Assembly: GCF_014773265.1 (NCBI RefSeq)
Contig: NZ_JACWMY010000015.1
Coordinates: forward strand, 124,001 to 188,000
DNA from: Mucilaginibacter pankratovii
GTDB taxonomy: Bacteria > Bacteroidota > Bacteroidia > Sphingobacteriales > Sphingobacteriaceae
Direction of reading: 5' to 3'
Length of the DNA stretch: 64,000 nucleotides
Shown here one piece after another: positions 16,840 through 24,851 of the stretch (its first letter is position 1; each line of letters starts with the position of its first letter). Below the pieces are notes generated by a model. That model saw only the letters and a list, made by a program, of their open reading frames with translations, did no database searches and was not told where the DNA came from. A program made the position numbers and the translations under genes.

Positions 16840-17394
16840 ATGCTTACCGCTGAAAAGAAAAAGAAATACACTGTTGAAGATTACATGCTTCTGGAGGAGG
16901 GTGCGCCTTTTCAGCTTATCAATTATGATTTAGTTATGTCGCCTTCGCCTATCCCTTTACATCAGGTAATATCTATCAGATTTTCTAATGCTTTAGTAAA
17001 CTTTTTAGATGCCACGGAAAATAACGGGTTTATTGTTGCAGCCCCTATGGACGTAAAGTTTGATGAGGGAAACGTGCTTCAGCCGGATATACTTTATGTC
17101 ACCGAATCAAGAGCCGCCGAAATAGTAAAAACAAGGGTAGAAGGTGCGCCTGATTTGGTTGTGGAAATATTATCTCCATCAAATGCTTATTACGATCTCC
17201 GTCAGAAAAAAGACATTTACGAGAAATACGGGGTTAAGGAATATATAATCATCGATCCAATACAAGAGAATGCAGAAGTATATATCTTGAAGGATGAAGT
17301 ATACTTCTTACATCAAAAAGCGCAAAAAGCGGAAACATTACAGTCTGTTTTATTGGAAGGCTTTAGCTTCGATTTAAATAAGATCTTCCGCTAA
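16840..17394 (+). CDS. Uma2 family endonuclease-like protein (DUF820)
   Basis: A 184-residue protein of the Uma2 family, which has a PD-(D/E)XK nuclease fold. The putative active site can be seen: Asp in LQPDILYV, Glu in LVVEILSPS and Lys in YEKYGVKEYIIID. The N-terminus (YTVEDYMLLEEGAPFQLI) is also typical. Family members are abundant in cyanobacteria and Bacteroidota, often near mobile DNA, but their substrate is unproven. Its stop overlaps the stop of the convergent acyltransferase gene by 4 bases. Confidence 0.88.
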   Translation: MLTAEKKKKYTVEDYMLLEEGAPFQLINYDLVMSPSPIPLHQVISIRFSNALVNFLDATENNGFIVAAPMDVKFDEGNVLQPDILYVTESRAAEIVKTRVEGAPDLVVEILSPSNAYYDLRQKKDIYEKYGVKEYIIIDPIQENAEVYILKDEVYFLHQKAQKAETLQSVLLEGFSFDLNKIFR

Positions 17395-18545
17395 ACCACC
17401 CTATTTACCCCTGGTATCCTCACCACCAATAATCCCAGCAAAAAGCTGCCAAGAACTGCCAGCGGCCCCACCACTAAAAATTTTAAAGCAGGCTCTATAG
17501 CCCAGCTATGCAAGGCGACCGATAAGCCTATCAGTATCAGTGGGTGGAAAATATAGACCGCAAACGAGCTTCGGGCTAACAAGCTTAAAAAAGCAGATGG
17601 CTTATTCCAGCGCGTTTTGCCGATGCAAAGCAATGCGGTAACGATGGTGAAGCCTACCAATTGCTCCCACACGGCGTACCATAAACTTTGCCAGTGCCCG
17701 CCCACGTTATAGTATTCCACGGGGAAACCTACCAACTGCCTTACCACAAAAAATACGGGGAAGCCGATAAACACCAAACACAGCGCAATGGTGCGCATGG
17801 TTTTGCCTGTGGCATAATCGGCATTACTAATCCATTTGCTGCGCGAGGCGATGATCCCCAAAACAAACATGGCTACATATTGCGCAAAATGTCCTAACTG
17901 AAAACCCAGAGGTTTCAACACCCAGCCAACCGGAAAAAATATCCGAACGGTATAGGTTAGCACCCCAACACAAATGGCAAAAGTGAGAATCTTTACTGTC
18001 GACGGGATTGGCTTCGAGACAAGCCTGTCATCAACAAACATTCGGAACAAAGCATAAGCCAGCGTGAACAGCAGCAGCGCGGCCACAAACCACAGTACAC
18101 CAAAATCTATCCAGCTATCAAACCCGCCCAGGTATTGGGCATAGGTGATCTTTGGATGCGTACCGGTATAATTATAAGGCATGAAACTGAGGAAGGGCGA
18201 CAGTACCAGCGAGTAAAATACCAGTGGCAGGCCCAGTCGCAGCAACCTATCGGTAATAAATTTGGCAGGTCCTTTTTTATCATAAGATGATGGAATGAAC
18301 AATGCCGACAGGAAAAAGAAGAAGCCCATAAAAAACGCCTGGTTTACGGCCACGAATGCCGTCATGGGTACAATGGCACCCAAAAGCTTTGTTTTCTCGT
18401 TAAAATACCAGTTACCCGGCGCACCATAAGTAATAACGGTATGGTGCAGGATAACCAATACAGTGAGTACCACTTTCAGGTGGTCGATATATACGATCTT
18501 GCCTTTGGGGTGTTCGGGCGTGATGGCGGATTTAGTTTCGGGCAT
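17391..18545 (-). CDS. Acyltransferase family 3 membrane protein
   Basis: A 384-residue integral membrane protein with about ten hydrophobic helices, starting with the family signature YIDHLKVVLTVLVILHHTVITYG, whose HH pair holds the presumed catalytic histidine. The fold is that of the acyltransferase_3 / OpgC-like group, which transfers acetyl or succinyl groups to cell-surface or periplasmic glycans. The acceptor is unknown. It stands alone on the minus strand and its 3' end overlaps the convergent Uma2 gene. Confidence 0.88.
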   Translation of the reverse strand: MPETKSAITPEHPKGKIVYIDHLKVVLTVLVILHHTVITYGAPGNWYFNEKTKLLGAIVPMTAFVAVNQAFFMGFFFFLSALFIPSSYDKKGPAKFITDRLLRLGLPLVFYSLVLSPFLSFMPYNYTGTHPKITYAQYLGGFDSWIDFGVLWFVAALLLFTLAYALFRMFVDDRLVSKPIPSTVKILTFAICVGVLTYTVRIFFPVGWVLKPLGFQLGHFAQYVAMFVLGIIASRSKWISNADYATGKTMRTIALCLVFIGFPVFFVVRQLVGFPVEYYNVGGHWQSLWYAVWEQLVGFTIVTALLCIGKTRWNKPSAFLSLLARSSFAVYIFHPLILIGLSVALHSWAIEPALKFLVVGPLAVLGSFLLGLLVVRIPGVNRVV

Positions 18546-18640
18546 TGCGTGATAATGGATTTGGATGGGTAAAATACAAAGATTAATCTATAATAGGTTT
18601 AGGTAATCGACACCCTTTTAAGCCGAACGTTGCGTCGCCC

Positions 18641-18670
18641 TAAAAATAAAAAAGCCCCGCTATGCAGGGC
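18641..18670 (-). terminator. Intrinsic terminator of the csbD-like gene
   Basis: Read on the minus strand, GCCCTGC-ATA-GCGGGGC (one mismatch) is followed by a run of T. It lies about 55 bases after the CsbD stop. Confidence 0.75.
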
Positions 18671-18725
18671 AATTAAATATAAAAGTAGTGCTTTTAACTA
18701 ATCTCTAACCTCCAGCCTCTAATCA

Positions 18726-18911
18726 CTACAAGCTATTTATCCATTTCACCAGGTCCTCGCGGGTTTTGCCGGTTTTCTGTTGGATGCGGCCAAGAGTTTC
18801 ATCGTCCTTTCCTTCTTCGTGTGCCAGATCGTCGTCGGTGAGATCGCCGTAGGCTTGTTTTATTTTTCCTTTCAGCTCGTTCCAGCCGCCTTTTAATTCT
18901 AACTTATCCAT
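18726..18911 (-). CDS. CsbD family stress protein
   Basis: A 61-residue CsbD-like protein: MDKLELKGGWNELKGKIKQ, the acidic middle DLTDDDLAHEEGKDDE and the end TGKTREDLVKWINSL match the family along their whole length. Members are small, soluble, four-helix proteins induced by general stress in many bacteria; the molecular function is unknown. A clear Shine-Dalgarno sequence (AAGGAG) lies 9 bases before the ATG, unusual in this genome, suggesting high expression. Confidence 0.9.
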   Translation of the reverse strand: MDKLELKGGWNELKGKIKQAYGDLTDDDLAHEEGKDDETLGRIQQKTGKTREDLVKWINSL

Positions 18912-18973
18912 GGTATTTTTCTCCTTATTTAGATGTATAAAGAGAACAGGCGGGGGACTATTTGGTTTTGTTT

Positions 18974-19054
18974 AGAATCAAGAAATAAGAGACAAGAATC
19001 AAGACAGGAGAATTATAGAAGCTTCTTGACTCTTGATTCTCAACTCTTGTCTCT
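18974..19054. repeat. Inverted/direct repeat (AGAATCAAG / AGAGACAAG phrases)
   Basis: AGAATCAAGA occurs at 18974, and again as part of AGAGACAAGAATCAAG (18988-19003). The complements CTTGATTCT and CTTGTCTCT occur at 19032 and 19046. The element fills most of the gap between CsbD and the hydrolase and runs into the last codons of the latter. It looks like a dispersed intergenic repeat unit. Confidence 0.55.
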
Positions 19055-19987
19055 ACGCCAGACTTCTTCCCTCACTATCCGCTCAAACTCCTCAAAACAC
19101 TCCACATGCGGGAAATGCGCGGCATCCGGGAAAGTATAGAACCGTTTTTTAAGCGCGCTTAGCTTTTCAAAGTAATCCTTCGCCCCTTCGTAATAAGTAT
19201 GATGGTCGTGTTCACCGTGGAAGAAGTAAACGGGTATTTGGTATTCGGTTACCACCTCATTGATATTGGTGTTGATGATTGCATCCCATAGCCTGTTAAC
19301 ACTAAGCGTAGAGCCTTTCATATAATTCAGCTTATCGGCAAAAGTATATTCTTTACAGGTAAGCAGCTTCCATATCGCCAACAAAAAAATGTTCTTCTGC
19401 CGCATGCTGCCGCGATAACGCGCTACCTGCCATCGTTGGAAATTAAGGTACCTGAACCAGGCTTTTGCGCCTGCATCCTTGGAGGGCACAGTCCACTTTT
19501 TTAATTTACGAAGCACGCCGCTATCCTTGCGCAGGGTAGCTTGCTCATTAATAAAGTTGTAAGATTCTAATTCGGACAAGTATTGATTGGTCACCTGCCC
19601 TACGCTTAAGTATGCGTGGTAGAGTTCGGGGTAACGCTGTACTACCAACGAGCCTAAAAAAGTGCCCCATGACTGGCCCAGCACGTATATTTTCTCTTGC
19701 CCGAATTTTTGGAGGAGGTAACGGCTTACCGCTTCGGCATCCATTATCATCTGCTCCAGCGATATGGAGTTCTTATCTTCGAGTGCAGCATAAGACCGTC
19801 CCGCTCCCCGCTGTTCCCAATAACAAATGGTGAACAGTTTTTCCAGCGGCTTCAGCGTATCCTTCACAAAAAACAAATCCGGTGTTCCCGGCCCGCCATG
19901 CAGGTACAGTAACACCGGATTCTCCTGGCTTTCGCCTTCGATTAAAATGTATTGTTTATTGCCGTTGATGATGGGCGTATCGGTCAT
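19040..19987 (-). CDS. Alpha/beta hydrolase (proline iminopeptidase-like)
   Basis: A 315-residue serine hydrolase with the proline-iminopeptidase-like pattern: oxyanion loop HGGPG (30-34), WEQRGAGRS (57-65), nucleophile elbow GQSWG with Ser106, acidic residue in FHGEHDHHT and catalytic His in DAAHFPHVE near the C-terminus. No signal peptide. Family members cleave N-terminal proline or other small amides and esters; the substrate here is unknown. Its start overlaps the stop of the 63-residue antitoxin-like gene by 4 bases (ATGA), so translation is coupled. Confidence 0.88.
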   Translation of the reverse strand: MTDTPIINGNKQYILIEGESQENPVLLYLHGGPGTPDLFFVKDTLKPLEKLFTICYWEQRGAGRSYAALEDKNSISLEQMIMDAEAVSRYLLQKFGQEKIYVLGQSWGTFLGSLVVQRYPELYHAYLSVGQVTNQYLSELESYNFINEQATLRKDSGVLRKLKKWTVPSKDAGAKAWFRYLNFQRWQVARYRGSMRQKNIFLLAIWKLLTCKEYTFADKLNYMKGSTLSVNRLWDAIINTNINEVVTEYQIPVYFFHGEHDHHTYYEGAKDYFEKLSALKKRFYTFPDAAHFPHVECFEEFERIVREEVWRRDKS

Positions 19988-20175
19988 TTCAGCGAGGTAA
20001 TAAAATCTAATTTTTCCATGTCGTTTAAGAGAATGGATTTTCGTCCTTCTTCCATTGCAGTTAGATAGTATTTATCATCTTCTCCAGATTCCGACAATTC
20101 TATTTTAAGCGCTCTTGCCAACTCTATAATAAGAGGCAAATGCTTTTTTTGAACGTTTTTCAACACGAGTTCCAT
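19984..20175 (-). CDS. Small antitoxin-like protein
   Basis: A 63-residue protein starting MELVLKNVQKKHLPLIIELA and ending KLDFITSLK. The N-terminal beta strand plus helices resemble short antitoxins that pair with RelE/YoeB-type toxins in Bacteroidota, but no toxin gene follows. Instead it overlaps the alpha/beta hydrolase by 4 bases. It may be an orphan antitoxin or an unrelated small regulator. The assignment rests on general sequence character only. Confidence 0.5.
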   Translation of the reverse strand: MELVLKNVQKKHLPLIIELARALKIELSESGEDDKYYLTAMEEGRKSILLNDMEKLDFITSLK

Positions 20176-20205
20176 ATACCAAGTTTAAGATATTCTTATG
20201 TAAGA

Positions 20206-20243
20206 AAAAAGTCCGTGACAAATATGTTTGCCACGGACTTTTA
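20206..20243 (-). terminator. Intrinsic terminator of acs
   Basis: On the minus strand the AAAGTCCGTG / CACGGACTTT stem, extended by GCAAA/TTTGT, ends in a T-run. It follows the acs stop by about 28 bases. Confidence 0.85.
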
Positions 20244-20270
20244 CAATGTCTAATGGATATTAATCTTATC

Positions 20271-22172
20271 CTACAAAGCTCCCGCCTTTATCTCCTCCAC
20301 AACAGCAGGATCCAACAGCGTAGAAGTATCGCCCAAATTCCCGGTATCCCCCTCGGCTATCTTCCTTAAGATCCTGCGCATAATTTTGCCCGAACGTGTT
20401 TTTGGCAGGCCGGTCACAAACTGGATCTTATCGGGCCGGGCAATAGCACCAATGATGCGGGCTACCGTCATCATAATATCTTTACGGGTAAGTTCCGCAT
20501 CGCCGTGTTGGTTGGGGCATACTACAAAGGCGTAAACGCCCTGGCCTTTTATATCGTGCGGGTAACCAACCACGGCACTTTCCACTACTGTAGCATGCAT
20601 ATTAATGGCATTCTCCACCTCGGCAGTGCCAATACGGTGGCCGGATACATTAAGCACATCATCTACACGACCAGTAATGCGGTAATAGCCATCCTCATCG
20701 CGCAGGCAGCCGTCGCCGGTAAAATATAAATTCTCGTAAGTAGCAAAATAGGTGGTGCGGCAGCGCTCGTGGTCGCCGTAAGTGGTACGCAACATCCCCG
20801 GCCACGGGAATTTGATACAAAGGTTCCCGCTTACGCCATTGCCTTCTATCACTTTACCGGTCTCATCTACCAATACAGGCTGCACGCCCGGCAATGGCAG
20901 GGTTGCGTAGCCTGGTTTAGTTGGCGTAATGCCTGCAATCGGCGATATCATAAAGCCGCCGGTTTCGGTTTGCCACCAGGTATCTACAATTGGGCATTTA
21001 CCCTGGCCTATCTTTTCATCAAACCAGTGCCACGCCTCCTCGTTTATCGGCTCGCCTACCGACCCTAATTTCTTTAGCGAACTAAAATCGCGACCTTTTA
21101 CCACATCATCGCCAAAACTCATCAGCGAGCGGATGGCGGTTGGGGCCGTATATAATATATTAACCTTAAATTTCTCTACAATATCCCACAGGCGGCCTGC
21201 GCTTGGGTAGGTTGGGATCCCCTCAAACATTACTGATGTAGCACACTGGGTAAGCGGACCATAAGCGATGTAGGAGTGGCCGGTTATCCAGCCGATATCT
21301 GCCGTACAAAAATAAACTTCGCCAGGCTGGTACTGGAACGCGTTACTGAATGTGTAGCCGGTATAAACCATATAACCACCGCAAGTATGTACCACACCTT
21401 TTGGCTTGCCTGTAGACCCCGAAGTATAAAGGATGAACAGCATATCCTCGGCATCCATTTCTTCTGCCGGGCAATCGGGGTTACCCTGGGTCTCTACTTT
21501 TTTAATTTCGTCTTCCCACCATACATCGCGCCCCTTTATCATAGATACAGGCACACGGCTGCGGGTTAAAACAATCACTTTTTTTATCGACGGGCATTGC
21601 ACCAATGCGTCATCAATAATATTTTTCAGCGGCACTTCTTTTGTGCCACGGAAACCGCCATCGGCAGTTATTACAATGTTACATTCGGCATCCTTTATTC
21701 TATCGGCAATAGATTGTGCCGAAAAACCGCCGAATACTACCGAATGTACGGCCCCGATACGGGCGCAGGCCAAAACGGCAATGGCCAGCTCGGGCACCAT
21801 AGGCATGTAGATGCAAATACGGTCGCCTTTTTTGGCGCCGTTGTTTTTAAGCACATTGGCAAACTGGCAAACCTTGGCGTGCAGTTGTTTATAGGTGAGG
21901 ATGCGGTGGTCTTCGCTTGGGTCGTTTGGTTCCCAAATGATAGCCGTGGTATCGCCGTTATGTTCCAGGTGGCGGTCGAGGCAGTTCTCGGTAATGTTCA
22001 GTTTGGCGCCTTCAAACCACTTTATTTTTGGTTCTTTAAAGTTCCAGTCTAAAACCTTATCCCACTTTTTTTTCCATAAAAAATTGTTGGCAATGCCTTC
22101 CCAAAATTGCTCGGGCTGTTCCACACTCAGGCTATAGGCCTGCTGGTATTCTTCAAACGACTTAACTTGCAT
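20271..22172 (-). CDS. acs: Acetyl-CoA synthetase (AMP-forming)
   Basis: Activates acetate with ATP and CoA through acetyl-AMP. The 633-residue protein is of normal length. Motifs: adenylate-forming core TSGSTGKPKGVVHT (about 250-263), the acetyl-pocket/ATP motif YTAPTAIRSLM, DTWWQTETGG, YFTGDGCLRDEDGYY and the C-terminal PKTRSGKIMRRILRK with the lysine that is usually acetylated to switch the enzyme off. It is transcribed alone with its own terminator. Together with pckA and fbp in this window it allows growth on acetate via gluconeogenesis. Confidence 0.97.
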   Translation of the reverse strand: MQVKSFEEYQQAYSLSVEQPEQFWEGIANNFLWKKKWDKVLDWNFKEPKIKWFEGAKLNITENCLDRHLEHNGDTTAIIWEPNDPSEDHRILTYKQLHAKVCQFANVLKNNGAKKGDRICIYMPMVPELAIAVLACARIGAVHSVVFGGFSAQSIADRIKDAECNIVITADGGFRGTKEVPLKNIIDDALVQCPSIKKVIVLTRSRVPVSMIKGRDVWWEDEIKKVETQGNPDCPAEEMDAEDMLFILYTSGSTGKPKGVVHTCGGYMVYTGYTFSNAFQYQPGEVYFCTADIGWITGHSYIAYGPLTQCATSVMFEGIPTYPSAGRLWDIVEKFKVNILYTAPTAIRSLMSFGDDVVKGRDFSSLKKLGSVGEPINEEAWHWFDEKIGQGKCPIVDTWWQTETGGFMISPIAGITPTKPGYATLPLPGVQPVLVDETGKVIEGNGVSGNLCIKFPWPGMLRTTYGDHERCRTTYFATYENLYFTGDGCLRDEDGYYRITGRVDDVLNVSGHRIGTAEVENAINMHATVVESAVVGYPHDIKGQGVYAFVVCPNQHGDAELTRKDIMMTVARIIGAIARPDKIQFVTGLPKTRSGKIMRRILRKIAEGDTGNLGDTSTLLDPAVVEEIKAGAL

Positions 22173-22235
22173 AGTGATGTATAAATGGTGGCGTAAATTA
22201 GTAATTTTTGTGTTAAGCGGATAATAAATTTAAGG

Positions 22236-22257
22236 CTTCTTAAAATATTTTAAGAAG
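22236..22257. promoter_or_regulatory. Perfect 22-bp palindrome between divergent genes
   Basis: Half-site CTTCTTAAAAT followed by its exact complement, 64 bases upstream of acs and about 70 bases upstream of the divergent secreted-protein gene. A perfect palindrome of this length in a divergent promoter region is a good operator candidate, possibly for acs control; it is AT-rich, so chance cannot be excluded. Confidence 0.4.
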
Positions 22258-22328
22258 TGTTATTCTAACGTATTTGGTGTACCCAAAGGTCAATTTAAAT
22301 GGTATCTTTATTTTATCCGCAAATTGAC

Positions 22329-23014
22329 ATGAATAGATTGCTATACTTTTAATGCTTTCGTTGGCTGGGTTTGCCCAAACAAATAAACAGCAACAGTCGA
22401 CAGAACTGCTAACCGAACCTTTTGAGGTTTTAAAAGGTCGCGTGAAACAAGTAATCGAGACCAGAGTAAGTTTACGGGGAAGCCCTCTTTTAATGCTTCA
22501 TCACGATACAATAGTCTTTGATAAAAAAGGACATCAAGTTGAGTTAAGGGCACGCCCTGCCGGTCGATTTTTATATACATACCAATCCATTGATACTGAT
22601 ATGGAAATAGTGTTAATTCATCCAAGTGGAAACTGGAAAAGAATTTATAGAAGAGCAAGTAATGGGCTTATTGTTGAAACCGTGGATTATCTTAAAAATG
22701 AAATCTCTGAGCAACATATCTATACTTATGATTCACTTGGCAGAGTAACCGAAAGGAAAACCTTTATTAAAAAAAATGGTACCAGTTATAGTACACGATA
22801 TTATTATAACAACCGTGGATGTTTAAAAGAAGAAAGAAATTCATCTGTTGGCAAAAAGGACAATCTCATATTAGAAAAAACATTAGAAAAAACAGAATAC
22901 CAATACCTTTCTTTCGATAAGAAAGGAAACTGGACAACGCAAACCAAAACCAATCATCATTTAAATAATACAGATTCTCCCGATACCGTTACCCGCAAAA
23001 TCACTTATTATTAA
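22329..23014 (+). pseudogene. Secreted YD-repeat-like protein with a frameshifted signal peptide
   Basis: The main frame (220 residues from ATG 22352) begins inside a signal peptide (MLSLAGFAQ). An ATG at 22329 starts in another frame; adding a single base near 22335 would give MNKIAILLMLSLAGFAQ, a normal signal peptide. So either one base was lost, or there is a sequencing error. The mature part contains YD-repeat-like phrases (YTYDSLGRVTERKTF, YYNNRGCLKEER) and ends TRKITYY, exactly like its neighbour. The rest of the frame is intact, so the protein could still be made from 22352, but probably with poor export. Confidence 0.55.
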
Positions 23015-23023
23015 TAAAGGTAA

Positions 23024-23794
23024 ATGAAACCAATCCTGTCATACCTCTCCTTTGTATACTTTGCGATATGTGTTACCTGCCTGTCTTTTAAAAATACCCC
23101 TCTCCCCTCCACAACCATATTTTTTTATAACGGCAACTACGATGAGCAGATAGAAGTAATGCGTGGCGCGGTGAAAAGCATATCCATTGGCGATTCTTTA
23201 TCGGCAGACGACTATTACCATGTTGATTTTGATAAAAAAGGGAACATGGTTCGCTCATTCGAAAAGGACAAGTTTTATGGGAATATTTACCATATTACGG
23301 CCCGCTACAAGGTATTGCATAATAAAGAGGGTGTAAAAACAGCCATGACAGCCAACTACAATATTAGCCCTGCCGGGATTTGTGATTGCTTCGGCCGCTC
23401 TGCAAAATGGAAATTTGACCAATCGGGGCATATTATAGAATTTCTGCCTAAACGCCGCAGCGGCTACACCGAATATGAATACAACACCCTGGGCCGCGTG
23501 TTGTATCAAAAAACATGGGGAAAGTTTGATGTACCAGAAATAAGCAAGTATAGGTATGACGAGAATAACCGCCTTGTTGAACTACAAAATTACGAACCCG
23601 AATGGGAAAGCGGCGACTTCAAGGGCGGCGGGCACGTAAAAGAATTGCACGAGCGGATAGCTTTTGACTACCCGGCGTTTGATACACACCTTAACTGGAC
23701 AAAGAAGCAAATGCGCTTCCTGTCAACCCGCCCAAATGGGGAAACTTATATCAACAGAACGCGTATCATAACCCGCAAAATCACTTATTATTAA
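23024..23794 (+). CDS. Secreted YD-repeat-like protein (paralogue)
   Basis: A 256-residue protein with an N-terminal hydrophobic segment (MKPILSYLSFVYFAICVTCLSF) likely acting as a signal peptide. It carries motifs of the type FDKKGNMVRSF, YEYNTLGRVLYQKTW and YRYDENNRLVEL, reminiscent of single RHS/YD repeats: short beta-hairpins that in large proteins form a shell. It ends TRKITYY like the gene 9 bases upstream, and the two share an identical run of bases at the 3' end, so they are duplicates in one operon. Function unknown; too short to be an RHS toxin. Confidence 0.7.
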   Translation: MKPILSYLSFVYFAICVTCLSFKNTPLPSTTIFFYNGNYDEQIEVMRGAVKSISIGDSLSADDYYHVDFDKKGNMVRSFEKDKFYGNIYHITARYKVLHNKEGVKTAMTANYNISPAGICDCFGRSAKWKFDQSGHIIEFLPKRRSGYTEYEYNTLGRVLYQKTWGKFDVPEISKYRYDENNRLVELQNYEPEWESGDFKGGGHVKELHERIAFDYPAFDTHLNWTKKQMRFLSTRPNGETYINRTRIITRKITYY

Positions 23795-23920
23795 CCTCAT
23801 TTCCCACCCCAAAAATCTTTTTGAAATATTTTGCAAAACACTATTGCCTATTTGCTTTAAAAACCTGATATTTGCAAACTCTTTTTAGGAGAAGAGCGAG
23901 AATTAAAAAAAATATTTGTC

Positions 23921-24154
23921 ATGTCAAGAATTTGTGATCTAACAGGAAAAGGCTACATGAACGGTAACAGCGTATCAAACTCGAACGCTAAAACCAAACG
24001 TAAGTTCTATCCAAACTTACAGCTTAAGAAATTTTATATCCCTGAAGAAGATAAATGGATCACTTTAAAAGTATCTACTTCTGCTGTTAAAACTATCAGC
24101 AAACTGGGTATTACCGCTTGTATCAACAAGTTTGTAAAAAAAGGTTCTATTTAA
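23921..24154 (+). CDS. rpmB: Ribosomal protein bL28
   Basis: A 77-residue large-subunit ribosomal protein. The start MSRICDLTGKGYMNGNSVSNSN and the tail TISKLGITACINKFVKKG are diagnostic for the Bacteroidota form. It is first in the conserved block rpmB-rpmG-DUF4295-ftsY, with short spacers. Confidence 0.97.
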   Translation: MSRICDLTGKGYMNGNSVSNSNAKTKRKFYPNLQLKKFYIPEEDKWITLKVSTSAVKTISKLGITACINKFVKKGSI

Positions 24155-24231
24155 TAAAGCATAGTGATGCGTAGTGAGTGGTGAGTATTAAACTCAGCGC
24201 TTAATACCCAAAGCTCAAAACAATATACAAG

Positions 24232-24414
24232 ATGGCTAAGAAAGGCAACAGGGTTCAGGTAATTTTAGAATGCACAGAGCATAAAACCAGCGGCATGCCG
24301 GGTATGTCTCGCTACATTACCACCAAAAACAAAAAGAACACAACCGAGCGTTTGGAAATGAAAAAATTCAACCCGGTATTACGTAAAGTAACAGTTCATA
24401 AAGAAATTAAATAA
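24232..24414 (+). CDS. rpmG: Ribosomal protein bL33
   Basis: A 60-residue large-subunit ribosomal protein. The sequence MAKKGNRVQVILECTEHK, then YITTKNKKNTTERLEMKKFNP is typical. The zinc-binding CxxC pairs are missing apart from one Cys, so this is the zinc-independent (C-minus) form. It lies between rpmB and the DUF4295 gene. Confidence 0.97.
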   Translation: MAKKGNRVQVILECTEHKTSGMPGMSRYITTKNKKNTTERLEMKKFNPVLRKVTVHKEIK

Positions 24415-24443
24415 TAATTGATTGATAGGTTATCGGTGCTTTA

Positions 24444-24480
24444 GGTTTCTTAAATCACTCATTCACTAATTCAATCATTC
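24444..24480. repeat. Dispersed repeat with ATTCA phrases, copy 1
   Basis: GGTTTCTTAAATCACT followed by CATTCACTAATTCAATC. The first 16 bases occur exactly again at 30097, followed by a similar tail of ATTCACT units. Low-complexity intergenic repeat, here between rpmG and the DUF4295 gene. Confidence 0.55.
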
Positions 24481-24494
24481 AAAATTAAAAAGAC

Positions 24495-24653
24495 ATGGCA
24501 AAGAAAGTAGTTGCAACACTGAAAGTAGCAGGTAAAGGCAAAGAATATTCGAAAGTTATTACAATGACTAAATCACCACGTACCGGTGCTTATTCATTTA
24601 AAGAACAAATTGTACCTAACGATAACGTTAAGGATGCAATTGCAGGTAAATAA
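24495..24653 (+). CDS. DUF4295 family small basic protein
   Basis: A 52-residue, lysine-rich protein: MAKKVVATLKVAGKGKEYSK, then VITMTKSPRTGAYSFKEQIV and the end AIAGK. It matches the Bacteroidota-specific DUF4295 family, which is nearly always found directly after rpmB and rpmG. Composition and position suggest a ribosome-associated protein, though its role is unproven. An intrinsic terminator follows about 30 bases later. Confidence 0.88.
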   Translation: MAKKVVATLKVAGKGKEYSKVITMTKSPRTGAYSFKEQIVPNDNVKDAIAGK

Positions 24654-24681
24654 TACCTGGTAAAACTTTTGCTAAAATATT

Positions 24682-24718
24682 AAAAGCCGTCTTGTATCTT
24701 ACGAGAGGGCTTTTTTTT
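24682..24718 (+). terminator. Intrinsic terminator of the rpmB-rpmG-DUF4295 operon
   Basis: AAAAGCC and TCT on the left pair with AGA and GGGCTTT on the right, followed by a run of eight T. Confidence 0.8.
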
Positions 24719-24812
24719 ATTAAGCTCATTGTCTGAACCGTGATTTATCGGATTAAAGGATTAACAGGATTCTGAAAATTCCTAAATTCTAAAAATTCGG
24801 GTTCAGCCAATC

Positions 24813-24848
24813 ATCTGCACATCCGCATATTTAAAATCTGCACATCTA
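24813..24848. repeat. Repeat ATCTGCACATCCGCATAT upstream of ftsY
   Basis: The 18-base phrase, followed by the related AATCTGCACATCTACATAT, ends just before the ftsY start codon. The same 18 bases occur at 57315-57332 upstream of parC, in the same orientation relative to the gene. Confidence 0.6.
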
Positions 24849-24851
24849 CAT

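Noticed and set aside
16840..17394. Transposon or restriction system around the Uma2-like gene
   Set aside because: No transposase, methylase or inverted terminal repeats are visible; it is a single gene.
22352..23794. RHS-type polymorphic toxin locus
   Set aside because: Only isolated YD-like phrases occur, the proteins are short, and there is no toxin tip or immunity gene.
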